Assembly: GCA_038142525.1 (NCBI GenBank)
Contig: JAYQKE010000003.1
Location: 153,286-217,285 of the forward strand
Direction of reading: 5' to 3'
DNA: 64,000 bases
Source of the DNA: CAJQHK01 sp038142525
GTDB taxonomy: Bacteria; Pseudomonadota; Alphaproteobacteria; Rickettsiales; UBA1997
Numbering within the stretch: position 1 is the stretch's first letter; every line of letters starts with the position of its first letter. Shown piece by piece: positions 9,342-18,827 of this stretch. A program made the translations under genes and the position numbers. The notes beneath the pieces were generated by a model. The model had not been told where the DNA came from. It ran no database searches and saw only the letters and a program-made list of their open reading frames with translations.

Positions 9342-9543
9342 ATGCCAGACAGTGAAGAATCAATAGGACTCCAGACAGGTAAGAAAAATACAGAATCACG
9401 GCAATATGATAAACCAACTCCAAGCGCAACTGAACATGCAGGAGATGTTGCTGGAGCTGGAGTTTTAGGATTGGTCGCAATATCGGCTATTCCCATTACA
9501 GCTGTTGCATCTGGAATAGATAGCGCAGATCATTGTATGAGAG
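9342..9543 (+). pseudogene. Small hypothetical protein cut by IS5
   Basis: The ATG is 6 bases after the hydrolase stop. The 67 host-encoded residues have a polar N terminus (about 1-35) and a hydrophobic, Ala/Gly/Val-rich segment (about 38-60), and then stop where the IS5 copy begins at 9544. Codon use is more G+C-rich than in its neighbours. The downstream half is not found beyond the element, so the gene is truncated. No family recognised. Confidence 0.45.
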
Positions 9544-10118
9544 GGAACCTCTGATTTTCCTATTTAATTTTGTCTATTTTTTCATTTTTCAGAAAAAATT
9601 TTTATAATTTGGATAAAGATTGCTAATTTTGTTAAAAATTAACAATCTTTATCCAAATTTAGGCATTATTTGTGGTAATTTCTCTAGTTTCTTGTCTAAT
9701 TTTACCATTTTTGGCTAAATTAGACACATTTATCCCTTGTTACGCTGTATTTGGTAGTATTTTTCTAACCATATAGAGATTAGCAAGGGATGATAGCATT
9801 TGTAATTGATTAGTATTCTTTTGTAAACCATTATATCTAACCTTTCTATAGCCCCAAAGATGCTTTATAATTTGAAATGGATGTTCAACTTTAGCTCGAA
9901 CTGATGAAAATTGTTTATTCCTCTTTTTTTGCTTATTTGAAAGTTTTTTGTTAGATTTAGCTCTATTGGTTATACCATAAAATATATTGTGATTCCTACA
10001 AAATCTTTTTATTGCCTTATCATCATAGGCCTTGTCACCAAATAAAGAAGTTTCATCACCATGTAATAACTCCTCTGTTTTAGTAGAATCATGATCTTTA
10101 GCTGTCGTCGTGACAATA

Positions 10119-11470
10119 GGAACCTCTGATTTTCCTATTTAATTTTGTCTATTTTTTCATTTTTCAGAAAAAATTTTTATAATTTGGATAAAGATTGCTA
10201 ATTTTGTTAAAAATTAACAATCTTTATCCAAATTTAGGCATTATTTGTGGTAATTTCTCTAGTTTCTTGTCTAATTTTACCATTTTTGGCTAAATTAGAC
10301 ACATTTATCCCTTGTTACGCTGTATTTGGTAGTATTTTTCTAACCATATAGAGATTAGCAAGGGATGATAGCATTTGTAATTGATTAGTATTCTTTTGTA
10401 AACCATTATATCTAACCTTTCTATAGCCCCAAAGATGCTTTATAATTTGAAATGGATGTTCAACTTTAGCTCGAACTGATGAAAATTGTTTATTCCTCTT
10501 TTTTTGCTTATTTGAAAGTTTTTTGTTAGATTTAGCTCTATTGGTTATACCATAAAATATATTGTGATTCCTACAAAATCTTTTTATTGCCTTATCATCA
10601 TAGGCCTTGTCACCAAATAAAGAAGTTTCATCACCATGTAATAACTCCTCTGTTTTAGTAGAATCATGATCTTTAGCTGTCGTCGTGACAATAGAATGAA
10701 TAATTGGCTTACCCTTAGTTTGCACACCAATATGAGACTTCATGCCAAAATAATAATTCTTCCCTTTCTTGGTAGAAGACATCTCTTGGTCCCTTTTCCT
10801 CTTCTTGTTTTTTGTGCTAGTTGGAGCAGATATTAATGTCGCATCAGTTATCGTACCCTCCTTCAACAAAAGATCATTCTCTTCAAGATATGAATTTACC
10901 TCGTTAAATATAATCGACGATAAATTATGCTTTTCCAATAAATGACGGAATCTCAATATCACAGTCTCATCCGGAACATTATCAATACCAATATCAATAT
11001 TTAAGAATTTTTGAAAACTTATTCTATCATATATAGCATCCTCCATAGCTGGATCACTAAGACCAAACCACTGCTGTAACAAATGAATCTTAAATATTAA
11101 TAATAAATCTGTCACCTTCCTGCCACCGTAATCACTAGTACCATTAGGATAAAAAGGCTCTATCTTATCAATCAATCTTTGCCATGGAATAATATCCGTC
11201 ATTTGATTAAGAAACTTCTCCGCTCTTAATTTTCTACCAGAAATTGCTAATGAAAAAAATGATTGCTGGGTTGCCATAATTATATATTTTATTTGAATTT
11301 AATATATCAATAATAAGCAAAAAAGCTAGATAAATCAAGCTTTTCTGGCTATTTTTATCAAATAAATTCAAACAAAATTTTATAAAATAACTTTGCTAAA
11401 CTTTGGCAAAAATAACAAAATTAAACAGTTTCAAATCTATAAATTAGATAATTGGTTTTTCAGAGGTTCC
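10119..11470 (-). mobile_element. IS5-family element (type a), copy B, complete
   Basis: This 1352-bp element carries the same terminal repeats as the other copies and the 4-bp target duplication AATA (10115-10118 and 11471-11474). It sits inside a sister copy in the same orientation. Between the left terminal repeat and the transposase start is a hairpin (AGCCAGAAAAGCT paired with a near-perfect complement). Confidence 0.95.
10315..11277 (-). CDS. IS5-family transposase (copy B)
   Basis: A 320-residue DDE transposase. The N-terminal DUF772-type domain has LLLIFKIHLLQQWFGLSDPA. The catalytic residues are Asp in TDATLISAP, Asp in LFGDKAYDD and Glu in VRAKVEHPFQIIKHLWG, followed by KVRYNGLQKN as in IS5/IS1031-type enzymes. 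The ATG follows a short A+T-rich leader. The protein is the same as that encoded at 37704-38666 and 49638-50600, so the element has spread recently. Confidence 0.95.
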   Translation of the reverse strand: MATQQSFFSLAISGRKLRAEKFLNQMTDIIPWQRLIDKIEPFYPNGTSDYGGRKVTDLLLIFKIHLLQQWFGLSDPAMEDAIYDRISFQKFLNIDIGIDNVPDETVILRFRHLLEKHNLSSIIFNEVNSYLEENDLLLKEGTITDATLISAPTSTKNKKRKRDQEMSSTKKGKNYYFGMKSHIGVQTKGKPIIHSIVTTTAKDHDSTKTEELLHGDETSLFGDKAYDDKAIKRFCRNHNIFYGITNRAKSNKKLSNKQKKRNKQFSSVRAKVEHPFQIIKHLWGYRKVRYNGLQKNTNQLQMLSSLANLYMVRKILPNTA

Positions 11471-12250
11471 AATAGAATGAATAATTGGCTTACCCTTAGT
11501 TTGCACACCAATATGAGACTTCATGCCAAAATAATAATTCTTCCCTTTCTTGGTAGAAGACATCTTTGGTCCCTTTTCCTCTTCTTGTTTTTTGTACTAG
11601 TTGGAGCAGATATTAATGTCGCATAAGTTATCGTACCCTCCTTCAACAAAAGATCATTCTCTTCAAGATATGAATTTACCTCGTTAAATATAATCGACGA
11701 TAAATTATGCTTTTCCAATAAATGACGGAATCTCAATATCACAGTCTCATCCGGAACATTATCAATACCAATATCAATATTTAAGAATTTTTGAAAACTT
11801 ATTCTATCATATATAGCATCCTCCATAGCTGGATCACTAAGACCAAACCACTGCTGTAACAAATGAATCTTAAATATTAATAATAAATCTGTCACATTCC
11901 TGCCACCGTAATCACTAGTACCATTAGGATAAAAAGGCTCTATCTTATCAATCAATCTTTGCCATGGAATAATATCCGTCATTTGATTAAGAAACTTCTC
12001 CGCTCTTAATTTTCTACCAGAAATTGCTAATGAAAAAAATGATTGCTGGGTTGCCATAATTATATATTTTATTTGAATTTAATATATCAATAATAAGCAA
12101 AAAAGCTAGATAAATCAAGCTTTTCTGGCTATTTTTATCAAATAAATTCAAACAAAATTTTATAAAATAACTTTGCTAAACTTTGGCAAAAATAACAAAA
12201 TTAAACAGTTTCAAATCTATAAATTAGATAATTGGTTTTTCAGAGGTTCC

Positions 12251-12756
12251 TATATTGTGCTTGATCCAAAGAAAAAGGCTGATTTAGTAAATAATTATTT
12301 ATCTGAAAAAATAGATGATAAGCAAGATATTGATAACGAGAAAATAGCTAAGGTCATAAATCAAAAGGGCCTGCCTGTAATAATATCTTCAAAGAAGCAG
12401 GAAACAGAAAATATCCTAAATTTATACTACACCAGACAAAAGGTTGAGAGAATGTTCGCTTTCTCGAAGTCAGATCTAAACCTGCTACCACTAAGAGTGC
12501 ATAGCGAGGAAACTCTCAGAGGACATTTATTTTTACTATTTTTATTATCTTACTTTTTTATGAAAATTCATCAGAAATTAAACAAAGAATTTACTGTGGA
12601 TCAAGCATTTATTATACTTTCGGCACAAAAGGCAAAAATATATGAAAAGCAGATATTTGTACAAGAGGCTACAAAAAAGCAAAAACAAATTTTTGAGCTT
12701 TTTGGTTATGATATTCCTGAGGAGATGGCTCGTGGGTAAAGATATGGGAATTTAAG
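12251..12756 (+). pseudogene. IS1634-family transposase, C-terminal part fused to IS5 end
   Basis: From the IS5 border the frame encodes the last ~162 residues of the IS1634 transposase, including YYTRQKVERMFAFSKSDLN with the catalytic Glu, up to MARG-stop. The stop codon itself lies in the terminal repeat (CGTGGGTAAAGATATGGG). The frame stays open upstream into the IS5 end to a TTG at 12173, so a 188-codon fusion frame exists. The catalytic aspartates are missing. Confidence 0.85.
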
Positions 12757-12883
12757 TTTAAGCCATCGACACAAGCAATCAATACGTCTTTTATACCTCT
12801 ATTTTGTAAATCAGTTAAAATATTAAGCCAAAAATTAGCTCCCTCTGACTCTTGAAGATAAATTCCTAAAATATCTTTTTTAC
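12757..12883 (-). mobile_element. IS256 internal fragment
   Basis: These 127 bases match the middle of the IS256 transposase at about 36752-36868 (region around ACVDGLKG, with the second catalytic Asp). They are clamped between two IS1634 ends, which shows that IS1634 elements had inserted into an older IS256. Confidence 0.85.
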
Positions 12884-13262
12884 CTTAAATTCCCATATCT
12901 TTACCCACGATAGTCCTAAAAAAACATTAATCTAAGCAAATAAAAGCTTGCAACCGACTTTTTAGTTCTATATACTCGTGCCTATTATTAATTCTTTACT
13001 CACGATTATGAGCTATATCAGATACAAAAAAGTTGGAGACAGGGAATATGCATATGAAATAACGGCCTATTGGGATAAAAAGAAACAACATTCCAAGCAG
13101 CACAGCAAATATCTTGGAATTGTCCTAGATAAAGAAGCTGGAATATTTCAGGAGGTAAAAAGAAGAAAGAGAGATTTAAATGGAAAAGTTATTTCCAATC
13201 CAAAAAGGGTTATGGCACAACCATTTAAGGAGAGGGAAATTGTATCTTTTGGTAGTGGCTAC
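12884..13262 (+). mobile_element. IS1634 5' end with transposase N terminus
   Basis: It starts with the terminal repeat CTTAAATTCCCATATC and includes the transposase start at 13010 (MSYIRYKKVGDREYAYE). It runs in frame through IVSFGSGY, where IS3 is inserted. It is one of two copies whose frame is open across the variable spot near 13100. Confidence 0.85.
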
Positions 13263-13396
13263 AGAAATGCCCCTAAAATTCAGACCATTAATTTTTAAAT
13301 TTCATAGACTATAATTTCTTTAAATTTCGATTTGGAAGATGGAAAAATATGCTAATATTTTTTCATCTGTTAATTAAAAATTTAATTTAATAAATT

Positions 13397-13705
13397 ATGT
13401 CAAAAGAAATTAAAAAATATAATTCTGATTTTAAGTTTAAAGTTGTAATGAAATATTTATCCGAAAATTATACAATTTATCAGATTTGTAGCGAATATGA
13501 TATTGCTAAATCAACATTACATAAATGGGTTAAGCAGTTTAAAGCTAGCGGTAATGATATATTTTCTGATTCTAAGTTATCTAAAGAAGAAAAATTAAGT
13601 AAAAAAGAACAAAAAAAGAAGGATAAAGAAATTGATAAATTATATAAGAAAATAGGTCAATTAACAATGGAAAGAGATTTCTTAAAAAAGTTTCTGGACA
13701 GTTAG
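13397..13705 (+). CDS. IS3 OrfA (helix-turn-helix protein)
   Basis: 102 residues: an N-terminal helix-turn-helix (VVMKYLSENYTIYQICSEYDIAKSTLHKWVKQF) followed by a Lys/Glu-rich coiled coil with a leucine-zipper pattern. It binds the terminal repeats and, after frameshifting, is fused to OrfB. A slippery A-AAA-AAG lies in phase at 13684-13690, 15 bases before the stop, which is the usual -1 frameshift signal of this family. Confidence 0.93.
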   Translation: MSKEIKKYNSDFKFKVVMKYLSENYTIYQICSEYDIAKSTLHKWVKQFKASGNDIFSDSKLSKEEKLSKKEQKKKDKEIDKLYKKIGQLTMERDFLKKFLDS

Positions 13706-13746
13706 ATTATTCTAAGAAAATCAAATTTCTAAAATTATCATCAGAT

Positions 13747-14583
13747 ATGTATAATTTAGCTGTCAGAAATAGATGTAGATTGTTAGATATTAATAGATCT
13801 AATTTTTATTATAAATCTAGGATTGATATTTCTAAGATTAATAGTTTATGCAAAGATATTCATAATATCTGGAGTAAATATCAATTTTTCGGATATAGAA
13901 GAATTACAGAAATAATCAATCAAGATAGAAATCATAATAATAAAATTAATCGCAAGAAGATTCTTAGATTAATGAGAGTTCTAAAGATTAAAGCTCTTTA
14001 TCCAAAGAAAAAGACAACAATCATCAATAAAAAAGATTACAAATATCCTTATTTATTAGAAGATAAATCTAAAATAGATAAGCCAAATCACACTTGGGCA
14101 ATTGATATAACTTACATCAAAACACCAGTAGGATTTGTTTATTTAATGTCGCTAATTGATTGGAGTTCTAGATTTGTTGTTGCATCAAAATTATCAATTT
14201 CTATGGAAACTAATAATTGTGTTGAAATATTAAAAAAGGGAATAAAAAATCATAAAATTATTCCAACAATTATTAATACTGATCAAGGATCTCAATTTAC
14301 CAGCGGTAATTGGATAAATGAATTAAAAAAACGAAATATTCAAATATCAATGGATGGAAAAGGTAGGTGGGTAGACAATGTAATTATTGAAAGATTCTGG
14401 AGAACTGTAAAATATGAACAAATTTTTCTCAATCCTCCTGATAATATAGAAGAATTAAAGAGGCAAATAACAAGATTTATCCATTTTTATAATTATCAAA
14501 GACCTCATCAATCTTTGAATTACAAAACTCCTAGTCAAATTTACTATAATGATGACAGTAAGAGAAAAAGAATTAGATTTTAA
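13747..14583 (+). CDS. IS3 OrfB transposase (catalytic part)
   Basis: A retroviral-integrase-type DDE domain. Asp in HTWAIDITYIKT, Asp in IINTDQGSQFTS and Glu in DNVIIERFWRTVKYE are all present, followed by the tail FYNYQRPHQSLNYKTP. The open frame continues upstream of the ATG and meets OrfA at the A-AAA-AAG site. The working enzyme is therefore probably an OrfAB fusion made by -1 frameshifting. The copy at 46516-47352 is nearly identical (one Thr/Ile difference seen). Confidence 0.95.
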   Translation: MYNLAVRNRCRLLDINRSNFYYKSRIDISKINSLCKDIHNIWSKYQFFGYRRITEIINQDRNHNNKINRKKILRLMRVLKIKALYPKKKTTIINKKDYKYPYLLEDKSKIDKPNHTWAIDITYIKTPVGFVYLMSLIDWSSRFVVASKLSISMETNNCVEILKKGIKNHKIIPTIINTDQGSQFTSGNWINELKKRNIQISMDGKGRWVDNVIIERFWRTVKYEQIFLNPPDNIEELKRQITRFIHFYNYQRPHQSLNYKTPSQIYYNDDSKRKRIRF

Positions 14584-14628
14584 AATAAAAAATAATTAAA
14601 ATCTAAAATATGAAATACGAAATTTTAT

Positions 14629-16254
14629 CTTAAATTCCCATATCTTTACCCACGAGCCATCTCCTCAGGAATATCATAACCAAAAAGCTCAAAAATTTGT
14701 TTTTGCTTTTTTGTAGCCTCTTGTACAAATATCTGCTTTTCATATATTTTTGCCTTTTGTGCCGAAAGTATAATAAATGCTTGATCCACAGTAAATTCTT
14801 TGTTTAATTTCTGATGAATTTTCATAAAAAAGTAAGATAATAAAAATAGTAAAAATAAATGTCCTCTGAGAGTTTCCTCGCTATGCACTCTTAGTGGTAG
14901 CAGGTTTAGATCTGACTTCGAGAAAGCGAACATTCTCTCAACCTTTTGTCTGGTGTAGTATAAATTTAGGATATTTTCTGTTTCCTGCTTCTTTGAAGAT
15001 ATTATTACAAACAGGCCCTTTTGATTTATGACCTTAGCTATTTTCTCGTTATCAATATCTTGCTTATCATCTATTTTTTCAGATAAATAATTATTTACTA
15101 AATCAGCCTTTTTCTTTGGATCAAGCACAATATAGGCATAGGTCTTCTTCTTGTTTAGCTTAATCTCCTTTTCTTTAATAAATACCACTCTCTTTTTGGA
15201 TACTTTTACTGCATTAGATGCCAGATCTATTTTTTCATTATCAATTACTTCTTTGAATAATTTTCTGCCAGACGGAAGTCTAATTATAAAATTGATCTTA
15301 TTTTTTTGTAATAATTCAATATTATCATTAGAATAAAAGCCCGCATCTAGCAGTACCGCTTTAGCTGTAGTGTTATGAGCCTTAAGTTCTTTGATAGTAT
15401 TTGTGAGTGTTGAGATGTCCGCTATACTGCCTGCATTGTAGCGAAAGTACAGAGGTAGATTGTTATCGGCAGAAACAACTGACATAAATTTTATCTGCCT
15501 ATCAATAGAGCCACTATTATAGCCAAACTCATTAATTGGAGTATTGATTTCATTTGGCATGCTACTTCCATCTACTATTAGACCTTCTTTGCTGTCTTTT
15601 GTTGCGATAGGAAGATATTTTCTAAAAAAGTCTTTTTGAAGCTTTTCACTTCCCAGTTCTTTTAGGAAATTACTGATAGCTTGTGAGCTCATAGAAGAGC
15701 CTGGAAATAAATGTTTAGATATATCGCCTTCATACCAATCATTAGCTAAATACATTGCAGATCCATTGATGAGACGATAGGATAGTAAGCTTTTTAATGT
15801 TTTAAGCTTTACATGAGGCAGTAAGTCTGCAAAGATTTTTCCAACATCATCTTCATCAATTAGTTTCTTGGTTAAGTAGCCACTACCAAAAGATACAATT
15901 TCCCTCTCCTTAAATGGTTGTGCCATAACCCTTTTTGGATTGGAAATAACTTTTCCATTTAAATCTCTCTTTCTTCTTTTTACCTCCTGAAATATTCCAG
16001 CTTCTTTATCTAGGACAATTCCAAGATATTTGCTGTCCGCTTGGAATGTTGTTTCTTTTTATCCCAATAGGCCGTTATTTCATATGCATATTCCCTGTCT
16101 CCAACTTTTTTGTATCTGATATAGCTCATAATCGTGAGTAAAGAATTAATAATAGGCACGAGTATATAGAACTAAAAAGTCGGTTGCAAGCTTTTATTTG
16201 CTTAGATTAATGTTTTTTTAAGGACTATCGTGGGTAAAGATATGGGAATTTAAG
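14629..16254 (-). mobile_element. IS1634-family element, full length
   Basis: 1626 bp with long matching terminal repeats (CTTAAATTCCCATATC...). It is inserted in the right end of IS3 copy 1 with a 5-bp duplication TTTAT, which agrees with the 5-6 bp known for this family. It is the only copy in the window with both ends. Confidence 0.92.
14646..15926 (-). CDS. IS1634-family transposase
   Basis: 426 residues from MAQPFKERE. The catalytic set is Asp in GLIVDGSSMP, Asp in AVLLDAGFYSND and Glu in RQKVERMFAF (DDE_Tnp_1 fold). In other copies the frame starts further upstream (MSYIRYKK, here ending at 16129). In this copy a short indel near 16035 breaks that N-terminal ~90-residue extension, so the product is either shortened or the copy is inactive. 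The stop codon lies inside the terminal repeat. Confidence 0.9.
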   Translation of the reverse strand: MAQPFKEREIVSFGSGYLTKKLIDEDDVGKIFADLLPHVKLKTLKSLLSYRLINGSAMYLANDWYEGDISKHLFPGSSMSSQAISNFLKELGSEKLQKDFFRKYLPIATKDSKEGLIVDGSSMPNEINTPINEFGYNSGSIDRQIKFMSVVSADNNLPLYFRYNAGSIADISTLTNTIKELKAHNTTAKAVLLDAGFYSNDNIELLQKNKINFIIRLPSGRKLFKEVIDNEKIDLASNAVKVSKKRVVFIKEKEIKLNKKKTYAYIVLDPKKKADLVNNYLSEKIDDKQDIDNEKIAKVINQKGLFVIISSKKQETENILNLYYTRQKVERMFAFSKSDLNLLPLRVHSEETLRGHLFLLFLLSYFFMKIHQKLNKEFTVDQAFIILSAQKAKIYEKQIFVQEATKKQKQIFELFGYDIPEEMARG

Positions 16255-16401
16255 TTTATAATTTTCCAGAAATTTCTACGAATTTGGCTATTTAGGGCCA
16301 TTCTAAAATTTCAGAAAATTCAAAAATTTCTACACCGAATTTAAAGAAAAAAAGTCTATGACTTTTAAAGAGGTAATGGTCTAACAAATGGGTGCAGTTC
16401 T

Positions 16402-16738
16402 GGTAACATCATCTTCTTTTTTAGAATTTAAATGATTATCCAATTCGGATTGCATGGCAGTTTCAAGAAAATCTTTTAACATACTGGTAAATATACCATC
16501 TTTGCCAGAAAATCCTTTTCCAGCATACAATTTGTCTATAGCTTCTTTCTTGAACTTTTGATAATCAAAATCCTCTTCAAGATCTTGATTGTCAGAGTTA
16601 TTTCGAAAATTATTTAAAGATTTTAATTTGTGATTCATGATATTATCAATTTAAGTTAATGTTAAAATTTATAATTATTTATGAGAATAAAATTTAATAA
16701 ATTAAATTTTATTCTCATTTTAACTTAAATTGACACAG
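16402..16738 (-). pseudogene. IS256-family element, left end and transposase N terminus
   Basis: The terminal repeat CTGTGTCAATTTAAG (reverse strand) ends near 16738. The ATG at 16638 opens a frame of about 78 residues with the IS256 N-terminal pattern (GKDGIFTSMLKDFLETAMQSELDNHL). It is then cut by IS3 copy 1 at 16401. Confidence 0.85.
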
Positions 16739-16790
16739 TTATAAAAACGCTCCCGATATAGCAAGATATTCTTAGATAAATCTTGATAAT

Positions 16791-17004
16791 TTATTTAACC
16801 AAATCTACTCCACCCTTAGACCAAGGGTGGCATTTACAGATCCTAATAATACCAAAAAAACCACCCTTTATTGTACCGTTTTTCTTTATATTCTCAATAA
16901 AATAATTAGAACAGGTGGGATAAAAACGGCATTTTCCATGTCCTAAAAAAAAGGGAAAAACAGGCTTGATATATTTTAATTAGAAAAATAATTATCTTCT
17001 TCAT
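16791..17004 (-). CDS. yidD: Membrane protein insertion efficiency factor YidD, frameshifted
   Basis: A small (~70 residue) inner-membrane-associated protein that assists YidC-dependent insertion. The ATG at 17004 lies inside the end of the pseudouridine synthase gene (28-base overlap). It gives KKIIIFLIKIYQACFS. After an 8-T run at 16945-16952, where one T too many shifts the frame, the family core follows: GHGKCRFYPTCSNYF and CKCHPWSKGGVDLV, with its invariant cysteines. It was recognised only by reading both frames. Confidence 0.85.
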
Positions 17005-17881
17005 AATTTTTAATAAATTTTGGTAGATCACTTTCGATCACTAAATTTTTGCCAAAAAAATTTAAAATTTCAATTTTAAAAGCATGTAAGCCCAATCTTT
17101 TAAAATCATTTTGTCCTTTTTTACCATATTTATAATCTCCTAAAATTGCATGACCAATTTCTTTCATATGAACTCTTAATTGATGGGTTCTGCCAGTAAT
17201 TGGTTTTAATTCTACCATCGAGATATTATTTTTTGAGCTTAATATTTTATATTTAGTAATTGCTTCCTTACCATTTTCATCAACATAAATTTTCTCATTC
17301 TTCCCCTGATATTTTTTAATTAAAGGTAAATTAATTTCTCCTGATTTTTTTGTTGGAATTCCAGAAATTAAAGCCAGATAAGTTTTGTTAATTTCCTTAT
17401 TTTTAAATTTTTCTAATAAAATTTCTGCCACTTTTCGATTTCTAGCAATGAGTAAAATTCCACTTGTATCCTTATCAAGACGATGAACTAATCTTGGCGT
17501 CTGCTCCTCCTCAAATTTTAAATATGGTAAAGCATCATTAACAGAAAATTTAATATTTGATCCACCCTGAGTAGCAATAATGTTTGGCTTATCAATAGCG
17601 ATAATATTATCATCTTGATAAATAATATTATTAGTAATTTTTTCTAAATTCTCTTTGGAGATTTGAGGTTTTTTAATTGGTTTTTGAGTAATTTTAATAT
17701 CTGGAAGAGTTATCTCATCGCCCTGACCTATTTTATAACCAATTTTAGCGATTTGATCATTAATTAGAATTTGTTTTTTTCTAATTAATTTTTGTGATAA
17801 AGAAAATCCCAAAGCTTTCTTTGCCAAAAATTTTTCTATTCTAGTACCAATATCATCTGGTGATGTTTTAATTTTTTTCAA
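16976..17881 (-). CDS. rluC: Ribosomal large subunit pseudouridine synthase (RluC/RluD family)
   Basis: Isomerises specific uridines in 23S rRNA to pseudouridine. 301 residues: an N-terminal S4 RNA-binding domain (about 14-60), then the synthase fold with the catalytic-Asp motif RLVHRLDKDTSGILLIA and GRTHQLRVHM. RluC (955/2504/2580) fits the S4 domain and length better than RluD, but the subtype cannot be fixed by eye. It overlaps yidD downstream. The frame is intact. Confidence 0.88.
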   Translation of the reverse strand: MKKIKTSPDDIGTRIEKFLAKKALGFSLSQKLIRKKQILINDQIAKIGYKIGQGDEITLPDIKITQKPIKKPQISKENLEKITNNIIYQDDNIIAIDKPNIIATQGGSNIKFSVNDALPYLKFEEEQTPRLVHRLDKDTSGILLIARNRKVAEILLEKFKNKEINKTYLALISGIPTKKSGEINLPLIKKYQGKNEKIYVDENGKEAITKYKILSSKNNISMVELKPITGRTHQLRVHMKEIGHAILGDYKYGKKGQNDFKRLGLHAFKIEILNFFGKNLVIESDLPKFIKNYEEDNYFSN

Positions 17882-18021
17882 AGAAAGATAGGATGTAAAT
17901 TGTAGAACTGCCCGGAATATTTTTCCTTTAATTTCTTAGGTAACAAAAAAAGATGTTATATTTATCTATTTTAAAATGAACTTTGATATCACTATATAAC
18001 CTTTGAAGATGATTATTAAAA

Positions 18022-18647
18022 TTAATATCCGGTCTTTAAATCAATTAATGAAATATTACCATCCTACGATGATAAACTACATTAATATTTTTACTATCAA
18101 CATTAACAAAAGCAAGTGCTGGAAGATCGGCAAGATTCATTTTCATAATTGCCTCATCAATAGTAATAGTCTCAATATCAGTTGTTTTTTCAGTAATTAC
18201 ATCAAATTCTTTTTTACCTTTATTTTCAACAACAATATTTTCATTATCAGAACCAATCCCCTCCTCTTCAAATTGTTCAGAAATAACATATTTTTGAGAT
18301 TCATAAATTGAATTAAGAAAGTCAATTTGCTTATTATCAATTGTCTTATGATGATTTTTTAACCTTCTTTTATATCTTCTAAGTTGTTTTGCAGCCTTTT
18401 CTTTAGCGCTATTAAAAGCGGCATAAGCATCGCCAGCACTAGCATTGCTTTTTACTCTAACTCCACCTCTTATACCTTCATTAATTAGAATTAATACTTT
18501 AAAATCTGAAACATTCTTACTAAAATTTACCTGCGCATCAACTGCGCCATCAAAATATTTAACAATTTCTTTCTCAAGATTTTCCTTAACATGATTTGTT
18601 AAAGAGTCGCCAACATCCATATTGGCACCAATAGTTCTAATTTGCAT
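18022..18647 (-). CDS. hpf: Ribosome hibernation promoting factor, long form, frameshifted at 3' end
   Basis: It binds and dimerises ribosomes (100S) in resting cells. The N-terminal RaiA/S30AE domain (about 1-105) has the RGGVRVKSNASAGDAYAAF region and basic KQLRRYKRRLKNHH. A charged linker and the C-terminal long-HPF domain follow (TIDEAIMKMNLADLPALAFVNVD, INVVYHRR). Near 18063 the frame is lost, but the next frame continues DGNISLIDLKTGY to TAA at 18022, the expected family ending. With one base corrected it has ~208 residues. Confidence 0.88.
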
Positions 18648-18674
18648 AATTTTCTAATTTAAAATATATTGTAT

Positions 18675-18702
18675 TATTTCCCAACTTTAAAGTTAGGAAA
18701 TA
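18675..18702. repeat. Palindrome TTTCCCAACTTTAAAG
   Basis: A 28-base near-perfect palindrome between acnA and hpf. The same arm recurs at 18826-18848, covering the acnA stop codon, and a related hairpin lies between nusA and infB (33410-33455). Confidence 0.5.
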
Positions 18703-18827
18703 GTATAAGCCCGAATTCTAATTTAAAAGTAGGGATATATTATAATATATGAAGAAACAAATAATCAATGCTTATCCAATACAATCCAATAAATATATAA
18801 TCCTACCGCCGAGTTGCTAAAATCTCT

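Larger units (their letters stand above)
9740..12057 (-). pseudogene. IS5 transposase of copy A, split and mutated
   Basis: The N-terminal 178 codons (12057 down to 11521) match the intact copies. They carry a one-base deletion near 11565 and an Asp-to-Tyr change at the first catalytic Asp (TYATLISAPTS instead of TDATLISAPTS). The C-terminal part lies at 9740-10118 beyond the nested copy. It is inactive on three counts. Confidence 0.9.
9544..12250 (-). mobile_element. IS5-family element (type a), copy A, interrupted by copy B
   Basis: Terminal inverted repeats GGAACCTCTGATTTTCC at the left and its counterpart (ending in CAGAGGTTCC) at the right bound a 1351-bp element. A second full copy is inserted at 10119-11470, with AATA duplicated on both sides. 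The outer flanks do not match each other: a host gene lies on the left and an IS1634 tail on the right. The region has therefore been rearranged since insertion. Confidence 0.9.
13263..16401 (+). mobile_element. IS3-family element, copy 1, interrupted by IS1634
   Basis: Imperfect terminal repeats AGAAATGCCCC at the left and GGGTGCAGTTCT at the right. Without the nested IS1634 and its TTTAT target duplication the element is about 1508 bp, the same as copy 2 at 46031-47538. It sits in an IS1634 fragment on the left and an IS256 fragment on the right. Both ORFs are intact, and only the 3' non-coding end is interrupted. Confidence 0.9.

Noticed and set aside
9200..9500. 93-codon minus-strand frame over the hydrolase end
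   Set aside because: Antisense shadow of the hydrolase and small-protein genes.
11393..11626. 77-codon plus-strand frame across an IS5 border
   Set aside because: It is the outward IS5-end frame running antisense through the sister transposase gene; no independent gene.
18003..18311. 102-codon plus-strand frame opposite hpf
   Set aside because: Shadow of the hpf coding strand; composition and position give no sign of a gene.
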